From NCBI GenBank assembly GCA_029948255.1, contig JALIZF010001802.1:521001-585000 (forward strand): a stretch of 64,000 bases of DNA, read 5' to 3'. Source of the DNA: Telmatactis stephensoni (lineage: Eukaryota; Cnidaria; Anthozoa; Actiniaria; Isophelliidae). Position 1 is the first letter of the stretch. The number at the start of each line of letters is the position of its first letter. The notes beneath the pieces were generated by a model. The model saw only the letters and a list, made by a program, of their open reading frames with translations. It made no database searches and was not told the origin of the DNA. Both the position numbers and the translations under genes were made by a program. Of the stretch, positions 42,101-51,918 are shown in pieces.

Positions 42101-45100
42101 TGTACCGACAAGGCATTTTTAATGTTATAAACAGAAGAACCTGAAATAATTTCCATATTCAATACTACCTTTAGATAAAATACACTACAGTCCAAGCTAC
42201 ATTGGTATATTATATTCATGACTGTTGTACACTAGAAATGCAGTCTTTAATCACACAAAATTATATCTCATTTCATAATAACAATTGGTTACAACAATTG
42301 GTACTGTGGCCATGTACTGTACCTCAGATGGTAAAAACTATTTGATTCGCATGCTAGAAATGCAATTGCTATGCTTCACCCTCAAGGAACCTGTGCCCTT
42401 AATTAGAATGTTGCTGTGCTATATCTTTGTATTCTCTTTGTTTTTCTCTGATAAAATCTACCCGGTATTGGAATTCAGAAACTTTAAGCTCAATTGTTCA
42501 GACATGGAACAAAATTCCACAGTTCACTTTACTTCTGCTGAACAGCCTACAATTAGATGCACATATCTGTATCGGGGAGGGGAGGGGGGTACTCCCATAT
42601 ATTTGCTATATAGGTATGTGCCGCCCTCCAGGGTATGGTTTTTGAGCTCCTTGTCTTAGACAGGGTATATGTTTTTCCCTATCTGTCTATTTGTCTTGAA
42701 TAGGGTATGGCTTTCCAAGATTTTGCTGTCTTAAATAGGGTCAGGGTTTTGAGTGTTGGGCGGGACACCCCTATCAGATTTATGGCCAAGAACCAAGAAG
42801 CCCCCCCCCCCCCCCCCCCCGGGGCTTCTAAGGCATTCAATCATCAAATAGTCAGATGATGTTTCCAGCTGTCGACGAGCGTTATCAAACTATACTAAAA
42901 ACTGCTTCATTTCATTTCGTCTTTAAAGACATCTTAGTCGGAACGTTGGACCGAGTGGTTTGATTGGCTATCAAAAAAATTTTGAATGCGGATCGGCAAA
43001 ATTTACTATAGCCTTGTCCACGTAAAACTTACAACCGAGAGCAAATCAACTTGAACCGACTGCTTAGTCAACCATATACAACAGGGTTGTCATACCATTT
43101 CTCAGCAGGGCACGAGTTAACCCTGCTAACAGGGTCTAGTTTCTATAAACTAAACGCGATTTTGAGACGGCATTATCGGTTTATAATGACGGCTAGTTGG
43201 GAGAAAATATATTCAGGTATTTGGGTATTGGCTCCGTCGCTGCGCGACTCCGCCAATACCGAATATATTTTCTCCCAACGCCGTCATTATAAACCGATAA
43301 TGCCGTCTCAAAATCGCGTTTAGTTTTGTATCGCGATTCTAACAATTTTTTGCGAAGAAAAAAGAGAAAAGTTGTCGTGTTTGATTGATTGAACGCGAGA
43401 TTCTCTTTACCTGCAAAGTTGTAGGAATTACAGTTTCCAGAAGAAAGCCAAAAAGGAAATGGCGACCAGACCGGGGAAGCTTTCTCACGCTTAAAAGAGG
43501 TGATTTAATTATAGAAACAAGTCCAAAAGCTCACAAAATGAAAGAAGTACGGGTCATTTGATGCTTTTGAAGATTTCGTTTTGCTATTTCTTCAAAACTG
43601 GCAAAAAGCGATCGAGCTGACCGACATGTGAAAGTGAAAGTTTGTCAAAATATACCTGGCTTCGACCTAAAGGAATGATGCTGAAAAGTTATTGAAAGGT
43701 ATCAAAAAGGCAGTCCGTACTTGTGTATCCTCTGTTTTTTTTATTTAAAAAGTTATTTGTTTCATCTTTGTTTAAACAATACCGTTTTTGTCTTCATAAA
43801 GGACAATTTCATTGCTTTGCTGAAAATTCACTTTTGCTGTGACTTTGAAGTCATTGAAGCCAAAAACGAAAACGAAATTACCGATTTTACTTATCAGACA
43901 TGATTTTTTTACTTCGGATGATTTCTTTTTACTTCTTTTCGTGATTATTGTGTAGTTATTTTATCTACTGGTAGTTTAGACCAACAGATTCCAGTTCAGT
44001 TTACTTTTCGCAATAGTCGTGTGTAGCTGTAATTCAACTTAGCGGCTATTTTTTATCAAAATATGTCATTGTTTTCGGTCATTTTATCACGGATATTATC
44101 TAAAAAGTTGTTTTATATTTGCTGCTCAATTTTGAATTGATTTTCAGTAGGTTTTTGTGATTTTGAAGAAAGCCACTTCGATGCAGTCCTCAGTGTTTGG
44201 GCCAATCACGAGCGCTAATTTTGAGACGGCATTACCGGAAAATAACGCCGTCTCTCTGTAGATCAAGGCTGATCAAAGTGATAGGAGAATCGCGATACAA
44301 ACAAAAGAAGTTCACATTTCGCACATTCTACGATGTAGTTCTTTGATTCAAGATGTACGAAGTTTGAAAATAGTGTTACGGCAAAAAGGTCTAGTTCATG
44401 GCATTCAAAGTGACAAGTATTAATAGTTTCATTGTTTAGCTGTGACCAGCAATCACCATAGTTGCAATTTGCATGTCAAAGTTCATAACGTACACATTTG
44501 CATTTGTAAAGTCGGAAAAGCGTCTTACGCGGAAAAGCTGTACTAAATGCCAATATATAAAGTAATACATCAACCACGAGTACGAGTGTTTCATCAGCTT
44601 ATCAAACATGGTCACGGTAGTGACTGTTCGTTGTTTTACACACATTGATTATTCAAGAATTTGAGAAAAAATAATGAAAAATTTCTTGCTGTTTTGTCGT
44701 CGCAGCAGTCCGAAGCATATGCTTTCGAAAGTTCATAAGCACTGACAACCACAGATAACTCTATGTACATGTAAGTTGATAAAATGTTTATATGCTATAA
44801 CTGTTTTACTCTATATATTTTCTATTTCTTGTATGAAATGTGTATGAATATAAAACAAGGTTTAAAGTTGTTAAATAAATAAAAGTGCAAATGATATTAA
44901 GTATTAATGGCATCTCAAATAAATGTAATATACAATAGAATATTTGTTCTTACTTCTTCATAGTCCGTTCCAGACACTCTTTACAAAACCTGTGTCCACA
45001 TTTTGTCTGTACAGGTTTTCTCATTACGAGATGGCATATAATACAAATGTAGTCATCAGGAACCTCCTGAACGAACTCATAGTCGTATCCAGACGGCATT

Positions 45101-45117
45101 GCAGTATTATAAGCCAT
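36138..45117 (-). CDS. TRAF-family adaptor / E3 ligase: RING, two TRAF zinc fingers, MATH domain
   Basis: Cytoplasmic adaptor of TNF-receptor and Toll/IL-1-type signalling; the RING is a ubiquitin ligase module and the MATH (TRAF-C) domain binds receptor peptides. Five exons: 45117-44954, 40720-40675, 40597-40499, 40340-40272 and 36728-36138. They sum to 969 bases (322 residues) with matching phases and GT-AG borders. Visible: the leader YDYEFVQEVPDDYIC and RING cysteines CIIC ... CGHRFCKEC; CPMDRKPL in exon 2 completing the RING; zinc fingers KCPERGC ... HDKHC and VPCRYQNIGC ... HEQNQMKHH; then TRAF-C with YVWKIKDF, SEPFYTHRYGY, KGTHVSVYLHVMRGEYD, WPF and LMDQ. No long coiled-coil TRAF-N region is present. 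This is closest in feel to the TRAF2/3/5 group. The MATH exon is duplicated at 48600-49190. Confidence 0.92.
36787..37037. mobile_element. 'CTATTTCAA-AACGTTGTC' MITE, copy 3, in TRAF intron 4
   Basis: Ends TATAGCTATTTCAATTAACG and CGTTAATTGAAATAG. The core folds on itself through GCTGAAAAAAAGCCTAAA / GCTTTAGGCTTTTTTCAGC. Tips match copies 1, 2 and 4; the core does not. Confidence 0.82.
37240..37302 (-). other. tRNA-like remnant
   Basis: On the minus strand CTAGTGATATGACCATGGCTTTCCAATCGAAAGGTCTGGAGTTCGAGTCTCGGTGGTAGC has a good B box (GGAGTTCGAGTCTC) and a tRNA-like spacing. The D-arm and anticodon stem do not fold cleanly. Probably a SINE head or tRNA relic rather than a functional tRNA. Confidence 0.5.
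37303..37551. mobile_element. GTCGC-rich palindromic MITE in TRAF intron 4
   Basis: Ends GGCGTCAGGTCGCTGCGACA and, inverted, GGCGTCAAGTCGCTGCGACA; arms are over 40 bases (through CGACGCGG-GACACGTC). An exact inner palindrome GAATTCAAACTGGTTTGAATTC sits near the centre. GTCGC/GCGAC words recur throughout. Non-coding. Confidence 0.9.
38016..39005. mobile_element. 1-kb nested palindrome in TRAF intron 4
   Basis: Outer tips TAATACCATGATCA / TGATCATGGTATTA. Long arms run from about 38154 to 38540 and from 38598 to 38980, through GCGATACCTCTTACCACTGC and complement. In the centre GATATTAGTGATTAAATGTCCC and complements occur three times, and AATACCATGATCA recurs at the inner ends. It looks like palindromes inserted into, or amplified within, a palindrome. 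No coding sequence. Confidence 0.85.
39209..39480. mobile_element. MITE abutting copy 4 in TRAF intron 4
   Basis: Ends TACACTCGATTGCAGAAAGG and, inverted, the same, followed by TTGTAG. The interior folds on ATACATTTA-ACAAATATCTAAT / ATTAGATATTTG-TATAAATGTA. The tip is related to the CTATTTC-AAAAGGTTGTC family. Its right border shares the TATA of the next element. Confidence 0.82.
39479..39734. mobile_element. 'CTATTTC-GAAAAGGTTGTC' MITE, copy 4, in TRAF intron 4
   Basis: Ends TACACCTATTTCAGAAAAGG and ACACCTATTTCAAAAAAGG, then TTGTCACCGC. Near-perfect arms of about 75 bases (GCTAAGAGCGATAGGCGATA...) surround a short unpaired centre. Non-coding. Confidence 0.9.
40379..40456. repeat. (CTCTC)n pentanucleotide microsatellite in TRAF intron 3
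   Basis: About 15 units of TCTCC/CTCTC (GGAGA on the sense strand of TRAF), in a 158-base intron between two zinc-finger exons. Its length could affect splicing of that short intron; inference only. Confidence 0.97.
42801..42822. repeat. Oligo-C/G tract
   Basis: CCCCCCCCCCCCCCCCCC followed by GGGG within the intronic transposon; low-complexity homopolymer, prone to sequencing and assembly error. Confidence 0.95.
43150..43323. mobile_element. 174-base palindromic MITE nested in the intronic transposon
   Basis: CTAAACGCGATTTTGAGACG and its complement are the ends; arms of about 60 bases continue to GAGAAAATATATTC. The 45-base centre is itself palindromic (GGTATTGGC / GCCAATACC around GTCGCTGCGCGAC). 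A related half (TTTTGAGACGGCATTACCGG) lies at 44220. Confidence 0.9.
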
Positions 45118-46018
45118 TTTAGAACGAGAAATCTTGGAGAATAGCACTTCCTGTTTTGCTTTCGACTGACTTCAATCGGACATCTGAGGATTTGAACTTT
45201 TGACCGAGGGAATTTCGCCTGCGCAGTCACGAGATTACTCACGTCTCTGGACTGGGGGATGGGGGTGGTGTGCGAGGGAGTGGGGGGGGGGGGGGGGTTG
45301 GAGTGGAAGAATATACAAGGGAAAGGGTCAATAACTGAGACTGTCAAACGAAATGCAAATGAAAATACCGATAACGGATGATTGTCAGAAGATGAGTCCG
45401 CGTTATACCACAGGCAGCCCAAGCTCATTATCTGTCAACATTAAACAGTTAATAAATGCACGTAAATGCATGGAGTCTAAAACACGACTTTTGACAAATA
45501 AAATTACAGAATACATTAATATGACATTCAATGTGCCTTGTAAAGTTATTATAATGGTAAATATAGCCTTATTTCACAGGTTTTTTCAAGATCTCCCTCC
45601 CCCTACTAAGAAGAGGGGAAGGCTGGAAGCTTCGCTGCCAACGAGCCCCAATCGTCTGTACATTTCAAACTCAAAAAATACCTTCCGCTTGTCCAAATAA
45701 CACCAACGTGCGTTCTCAACAGCACCGATAATTGTTCTAACTACTGTGTAAATATCGTCCTCCAACGACCACGTCTTACTATACGGAGCAGAAAATTATT
45801 TAGTTCGATTCTTTGATCTCCTATGAGGTACCTTGAAGCCAACGTCCACCGCCACGTTGACCACAGGCAGCCCAAGCTCATGATCTGACAATATTAAACT
45901 GTGAAAATACACGTAAATGCGTGGAGTCTAAAATACGACTTTTGACGAATAAAATTACAGGATAAATTAATTTGACATTCTATGTGCCTTGTTAAGTTAG
46001 TAAATGACACATTATTGA
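45118..46018. other. TRAF upstream region with direct repeats
   Basis: The putative TRAF promoter side has an oligo-G tract (45281-45298) and no clear TATA box. Two direct repeats of about 140 bases, 45409-45550 and 45861-46000, start ACCACAGGCAGCCCAAGCTC and share GTGGAGTCTAAAA-ACGACTTTTGAC. The open frame spanning the first repeat is not supported. The second repeat ends at the left border of the segmental duplication. Confidence 0.6.
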
Positions 46019-46306
46019 CATGGTAGGCTCTAATTAGATGTTACCTAGCGATTCTTTGTATTTCCATTTGAATCCAGTGCTGAACTAGTGTAACTTTTCA
46101 CTCGCTAAAGAAACTATCCGTATTGGTAGCTATATCAGATGTGTGACATCACTGGTATCCCATGATACTTTGGCGTTATCATTTGAACCAAGCCGGGACT
46201 GGCCTAACGTTTCTCAGTGTTCCCTTAGCGTTTCATTTCTTTCTCCATTCAAATGTTCAAGTACGTTTGTACGTATGGTAGACTAATAAGATGCGTGACA
46301 TCATAG

Positions 46307-47279
46307 ATATCCCGTGGTTCTTCGGTGTTTCCATTTGAAACCAGGGACTGGCGGTCGCGGACGTTACAAGGGAGGTGATGGTGTCATTAGAGAGTTGTTA
46401 TTCAGAAGACCAATCAAGCTTTCTGTTCTTACTGAAAGAAGAGTTTTACAACCATTTGGTCTTGAAGGTAAATTCTTGAAGATTCAGACAGACAGACAAA
46501 CAGACAGACAGGCCGGCAAGTATTGAAATTTTCAAAATTCACACAACACGTCTTTTAACGAGTAATTTCTGCGATGAGTGGAGAATGGCCTTAATTAAGT
46601 TTCGTGTTTTAGTATCATGGGTTACAAGGGACGTAATTTTAGCTGAATTGTCTGGGGGTAAATAAGGAAAAAATGACACTAGGAGGCTCAAACGTATGAT
46701 TTTTTTATTGAGTGACCAGCTTAATTAACAGATTTAGAAAATGCGAAGCGCGACGCGAGAATAGGACGTAAGATGACAAGATTCGTCTATTGCACTAACG
46801 TGGTACCATGGCAACGTTACGTTCTGGACGCCATTCCACTTGTTTCCACGTCATTTTCAGAGCGTAGACGACGAGTGCGTTCATTTAGAACATTATTTGA
46901 AAGAGCGCTTGGTGCGTTTAAGCCTGTTTTTTACTACGACGCAAGCACAGGGCAAGCATAAGATTGTCTGTTTTCACTAGTATAACACGAACGTAAGCAT
47001 AAGCACAAGCACAAGATATGAAAAAAAAATTGATCCTTGTGCTTATGCCTGTGCTTTTGCTTGCGTCGTTTTAAAAACCAGGCTTTTGATCCTCTGCCTA
47101 ATAACATAACGAGAACTATGAATGTATTGTTTACATTTTCACATATCTGCTATTTTGCCTTTATACAGGAATGTCTTCATGTAGAAACCCCAGGGGGTGG
47201 TGGTTATGGTAAACCATTGTCACGTGATAACCAAGAGGAAGATGAACTAGAAAGTGAAAGATCCCAAAAGGCCAGCTAG
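46307..47279 (+). pseudogene. Degraded duplicate of OPLAH 3' exons
   Basis: Exon equivalent to 30679-30839 at 46307-46467 (still encoding RGGDG-like, VLTERRV and QPFGLEG), and the last exon at 47169-47279. The exon equivalent to 31228-31325 is missing: sequence homologous to 30935-31330 is deleted and replaced by about 100 unrelated bases. The last exon also acquired an earlier TAG. No upstream OPLAH exons accompany it. A segmental-duplication pseudogene, not a retrocopy, because intron sequence was copied too. Confidence 0.9.
46922..47083. mobile_element. Uninterrupted copy of the outer MITE
   Basis: GCCTGTTTTTTACTACGACG and, inverted, GCCTGGTTTTTAAAACGACG, with GCAAGCATAAG-type repeats between. 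Same position in the OPLAH duplicate as 31641-34624 but without the 2.8-kb insertion. Confidence 0.85.
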
Positions 47280-48599
47280 TTGATGGGAGAACGAGGCTCT
47301 TGACATAAAGACTTATATGGAATCCGCTGAACTGATACAGCAGATTTATCAAGTCGCGCGTAAGGCTGTTAATCAAGTTTGATTTTTACGCACGCGCGGA
47401 TACGAATCGTTTCTCCTCTGGCAATCAAATTAATTTCATTGTTAACGCGCGCAATGGTGTCAATATCCATCAAAACCAGTTTTGCTCTCTTCGTATTATG
47501 GTTTCTTGCTACTACGAGAATAGTTGTCCTAGGAAGTAAAGGGAGTAAGTCATCAAATTACCCCAAGAGTACGGATGGCTTGTATTAATTCCAGGAAATA
47601 ACCACAAAGCCCTTGTATGGAAAACTTTGGTTGGGATGGGTTCCTGCAAGAATACTAGATTGTAGTTACATTTTTTCCATCCGTACGGGCGCATTCTGGA
47701 CGTTTTATCACGAATTCGGTCAAAATTGTCGAGAAAAATTAAAAAAATAATCATAATACATTTAAAAACAATCATAATACATTTAAAAACCCTGACGCCC
47801 TTTTGCTGGACTTTTAGCTCAGAATCGAACAATGAAAACAAATTGTTTTAATTAATGTATTATAAATTCCTTTGTATTATATCTCGCTGAATAAAGTTCT
47901 ATATTTTTGTTTTTAAATCTCAAAAAATATCGATGCCCTTTTACAGCCAAAATCGTTGCATCGCGACTAGCAAATTACAAATTTTGTTTTGATTTTGGGT
48001 TTTTCTGAGCCGTCAATCAGTTTGGGGGCGGAGTTTCTTTCAAATCAACCAATCACTGAACGAGTTTGTGAAAGCTCCGCCATCAAGAATGATGGACGGA
48101 TCAGAAAGACCAAAATCTTACCGACGTTGGAGGTCGCGATGCAACGATTAAATCAAATTGGGCTCCAACGTAACTGAGCTTATGATTTCGATACATAGTT
48201 GTAGGACACTCCTCCAGCTCTTGCTGTGGCTTCCTCTGATCTTGCCAGAGCATGTAAGTCAGAATCATGTTAATTCTCATTTGAAGAGGATTGATTGATT
48301 CCTTCTTTTTCTAGCCTAAGTTACAGCGGACAAACTAAACCCCGGTTTTGCCCGTCCGCGAATCAGCGTATTCAGGACTGCGAGCATAGTGGCACAATTA
48401 TATATAATGGGTTCTGATTGGCTTCTAAAGTGGCTGCCTATTGGTCCAATGACTAAATCGAGTAATCGTGTTGGTCACTGGTTTAGTCACTGAACCTGAG
48501 TTATCCGTTCAAAATGTTACTTTTTTTTGTAATATCAAATTGTAGTGTTTATCAGTTTAACGTACGTATCACTGGGCCATTCAGTTAAGTTGCTAATTG
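47280..48599. other. Non-coding part of the segmental duplication
   Basis: Colinear with 34842-36137. It lacks the AGCCTGC insertion of the first copy and carries about 240 bases around 47945-48170 that are absent from the first copy (AATCGTTGCATCGCGAC... GTCGCGATGCAACGATT). Those bases end in inverted copies of each other, so they are probably another small palindromic insertion. Confidence 0.6.
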
Positions 48600-49190
48600 C
48601 TAAGGTTTCTCTAGCTCCAGTTTCAGAAAAAGTTCATCATTTACAATATACTTTTCTCTTGCTATTACTTTATGAGATGCAAATGTTGGGAACCCTCTCC
48701 CAGTGTTAGCATTTCCTGTCGGTCTTTGAAAACTGTCACTCATCGAATGGTCAGGAGTGAAACTGCATTGAACGTTTTTGCGAACTGCGGAATTTGGTTT
48801 CTGATCCATGAGGATGAGCTTGACTTTCAAATCAAAAGGCCAGGTCAACAATCCATCATACTCTCCACGCATGACATACAGGTATACTGATACGTGGGTA
48901 CCCTTGCCATTACCATTTCCATTGGGATATAATCTTAGCCTCAGTAGGTATCCATACTTATGGGTATAGAATGGCTCACTTTCAAGTTGAATATCACGAC
49001 CTGACTGCTTTGCTGTCTCTAGCTGTTGACTAAAGTCCTTTATCTTCCAGACATAACTGTAATGCATGTCATCATCTTTGGTCATTGTAGGAGGTGTTTC
49101 AGTCATGAGTGTTTGAATCTTTTTCATTGCAATCCTGAGGTGATATTTCATTTGGTTGTGCTCGTGTTTATCCAAATCTTTTCGTTGTAC
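48600..49190 (-). pseudogene. Orphan duplicate of the TRAF MATH exon
   Basis: A full-length, uninterrupted copy of the last TRAF exon: acceptor TTAAG, VQRKDLDKHEHN..., MATH signatures YVWKIKDF, SEPFYTHKYGY, RGEYDGLLTWPF and LMDQ, same stop. It is roughly 90% identical to the first copy at protein level. No RING or zinc-finger exons lie between it and the dynein gene; the sequence immediately upstream is the retroelement. The downstream AATAAA is lost. The open frame is preserved, so it may be recent. Expression would need a new 5' exon. Confidence 0.8.
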
Positions 49191-49341
49191 CTTAATGCAT
49201 GTATAAAACTATCATAAGAATTGCAATTACTACTGAATCAATATACCTTATTACAAAAAGTTCAGTAACAAAACTTAATTAAGCAATTTTCGCGATGAAA
49301 ACAGAACGCGAAATTATAGTGTAAAGTCAATCGATTGATGG

Positions 49342-49959
49342 TGTGAAGGGACACTCAGTAGAGACTTTTTCTTGGCTTCTTTAATCGATATAGATTCTGG
49401 ACTCTAAGTCAACTCTACAACAACTTTCTTTATCTTAATCTGAATAATCTTCTGAATGTTAAGTTACAATGCACCCCTTTTATAGGGATTTGCATGATAA
49501 TCAAATTACATGACAGGTCGTCAAACGTATTCGATATTAACTAGTAAATTCTGGAGGCGTTGCCTCTTAATTAAAATGGGAAAACTTAGAATATCTAAAT
49601 GGCGAATGAATGAATCAAGAATCGGTTTGCATATGAAAAAGCTGCGACCTACAAGGAAGCGTTTGGTCATAGAAAGGTCAATTGTTACAACGGTTTAAAC
49701 GGTATTACGGCACAGATTAAGTACCCGATTTACTTAATAATCCTCAGGGGAAAGAAGCTAATTCAAGGTCAGATCTTGGTCGTACGTGCCACTCGTGAAA
49801 GGCACATGACTTAGTTACAGGTTACAACTTGCCTTTTTGACCAACGCGGGCTTGTATATGGTATTGAAGACATGCGTGTCCACAAGTTAATAATTACTTA
49901 ATCAATAATACAAATATTTTAAAGAGAAAAAGTTTAGGTTTGATTGTTGTCCCGTAACA
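49342..49959 (-). repeat. 3' LTR
   Basis: TG...CA-bounded 618-base repeat. TATA box on the minus strand at 49484-49477. Adjacent polypurine tract at about 49960-49975. Confidence 0.88.
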
Positions 49960-50162
49960 GTCCTCCCTCCTTAGATTCGAGCTCCTGCGAGTCAAATGAA
50001 GGAAAAAGGTCTGTACGGTATAAGTGATCAGTTGTCACGAACTGAATAAAGGCAATGTATAAAACAAGGATCCCAAAAATAATTACAATGACTAAAAAAA
50101 AAAAGGTTAACGTTGATAAAATTGCCTTGACCAGTTCGATCGACTGGAATACATGAAATGCA

Positions 50163-50182
50163 ATATATATATATATATATTT
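50163..50182. repeat. (AT)n microsatellite
   Basis: TATATATATATATATATAT within the retroelement interior, followed by a T run. Confidence 0.95.
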
Positions 50183-50499
50183 TTTGGTTATGTTGTTTGT
50201 TGGTTACGTTTTCAAATAGTTTCAAATAAAAATCACTGGTGCGTCGATGATCTAAACTTTCAATGTTCAATGTTCAATTTCCAATAAACAATAGAAATAC
50301 TAAAAATATAAAAATACTAAAATGTTCAAAGTCACGATAAAATGTTCAATGTGTCAATGTAATTCCTACTGATTGTTCGTTGTTTCCGGTCGACGTCTTG
50401 AGTGGCTTGTGGTACTTCCGGTCATCGTGGGTTTCCTGTGGTTGTTTTGTGGACAGCCATTTTGCATCCACTCATGGTTGATAATGCCAGAGCTTAAAT

Positions 50500-51670
50500 C
50501 TTTGGAAATCTTTACCATCCACCAAAATCGAGCAGTGATAAATCGTTAGGACACACAAATATAGCTGAGGAAAATCCTTGGCAATGAGAGTTTGTATATC
50601 TTTCGCGGTTGAAAGGTCTGAAACAATGTTTACGGGTTGTCGTTGTTTTCATCATCGTTTTCTTGGATGTCCGATGGTTGGAGAGGCCTATGGCAGTCTG
50701 TACAGGCACCTAAGTCGAGCATCTCGCTGTCTTTCACGTAATTGATGGCGGTTTTAGTGACATCAGTTTGTTTTTTGGACGCTTTGAGCGACGGATGATA
50801 CAAACGAGGAGGATCAGCAGGACAATGTTTACAACTGCAGCTATTAAGGTAAGGTGATACAAGCGACGATTTCTGTCGTAGTATTTACTGTAGATGCTTG
50901 AATTGAAGCAGTGCCGTCTTTAATCAGTTGTATCTTTTGGTTTAAAGGTCCATCGATGCGGTAAAAGTTTCGGCGAGAGCTTTTATCGTTGTTTTGTTGA
51001 AGTGGAGGCGTGGTCCAATCTGGTAAACAGTCAGTGGCGTCATTAATTGTAGAGTTCTGGTAAAGAGTTTGATCTTCGTTGTTCTACGGTGGAGGGGAAA
51101 AATCGTCCCCCAAGATGGATCAGTGCTTGAAAATCAGTGTATTTTGTCTTTACGTGGTTGCATGGAAAATTATATTGGGTTCCTGGAGTCCAGGGTATAC
51201 CAAGCCAAGTACTGTCGCGGTTGTTGGTCAGGATGACGTCGGGACAGAGGTATGTACCTTCGTGACTGTAACATTTTGTTAGTACATCAGCCTTTATTAC
51301 AAGTTTTTGCTTAAGGCAAGTAATTGAGACAAGATCTTTGTTAGCAATTGAACTGGAATAGCATTTGTTGATATTTTATCGGAATAAAATCGATTGAACT
51401 GTACAGAGGGCGGTCCTCGATTAAATTGAATGTGTACGAAATTATTCAATGAAAGATAACGATCGTGATTGTGACATTCAGTAACTGGTTTATCTTAACA
51501 GAGAGAATCTGTTCTCTAAAATAGTAGAAGGAAACAAAAGTTGATTTCGTGCCATGGAAATATGCGGAAATAGCAGAAATTACGGATTGCGGTAAATCGT
51601 TGTTTCCAATCAATTCTTCGTTTTGAGTACGAGCAAATTGTGTCAATTCTCTCATATTCAAACAAAGCAT
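50500..51670 (-). pseudogene. Env-like third frame of the retroelement, broken
   Basis: Between the protease region and the 3' LTR several minus-strand frames share the layout of a membrane glycoprotein. They include a cysteine-containing ectodomain part (about 51150-51330), a segment with NQT/NDS-type glycosylation sites, and near 50790-50850 a roughly 20-residue hydrophobic membrane span followed by a basic tail. At least two frame changes and several stops separate these parts. This position (after pol) is that of env in errantivirus-like elements. The assignment is by position and topology only; I recognise no specific family. Confidence 0.5.
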
Positions 51671-51918
51671 AATGAATTAGGTTGACTTAATATGACATAA
51701 GTTTTGCACAAAACTTCTGATATGTGTCTAGCCTGCGTATGCGGACTTGAACAGATTTTCCGCCTGGATCGAATGGGTAGTTTGATATTACATCAACGAA
51801 TGTCTCACTAGGTGGTGGCAAAACTTCAGTTTCTGATAATGTGCACTTAGGCTCTATAATACCTGTGATACCTGGGTCGAAAGGGCGTTTCAGTTGTGCT
51901 AACCGAAATAGTCTCAGG

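Larger units (their letters stand above)
41033..44395. mobile_element. 3.4-kb DNA transposon with 80-base inverted ends, in TRAF intron 1
   Basis: The left end TAGACCTTTTTGCCGTAACG (41033) continues through AACTTCGTACACCTTGAA and GTAGAATGTGCGGAATGTGAAC (to 41112). The complement occupies 44313-44395 with scattered mismatches. Inside are a hairpin (41128-41245), a separate palindrome (43150-43323) and an oligo-C tract. No transposase could be read. It fills about four fifths of the intron between the RING exon and exon 2. Confidence 0.8.

Noticed and set aside
45349..45700. 115-codon plus-strand frame next to the TRAF start
   Set aside because: Runs through a direct repeat that recurs at 45861-46000 with stops; no domain.
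51725..51745. TAGCCTGCGTATGCGG resembling the MULE-like tips
   Set aside because: It lies inside the retroelement protease-linker reading frame, with no partner end or target duplication; coincidental match.
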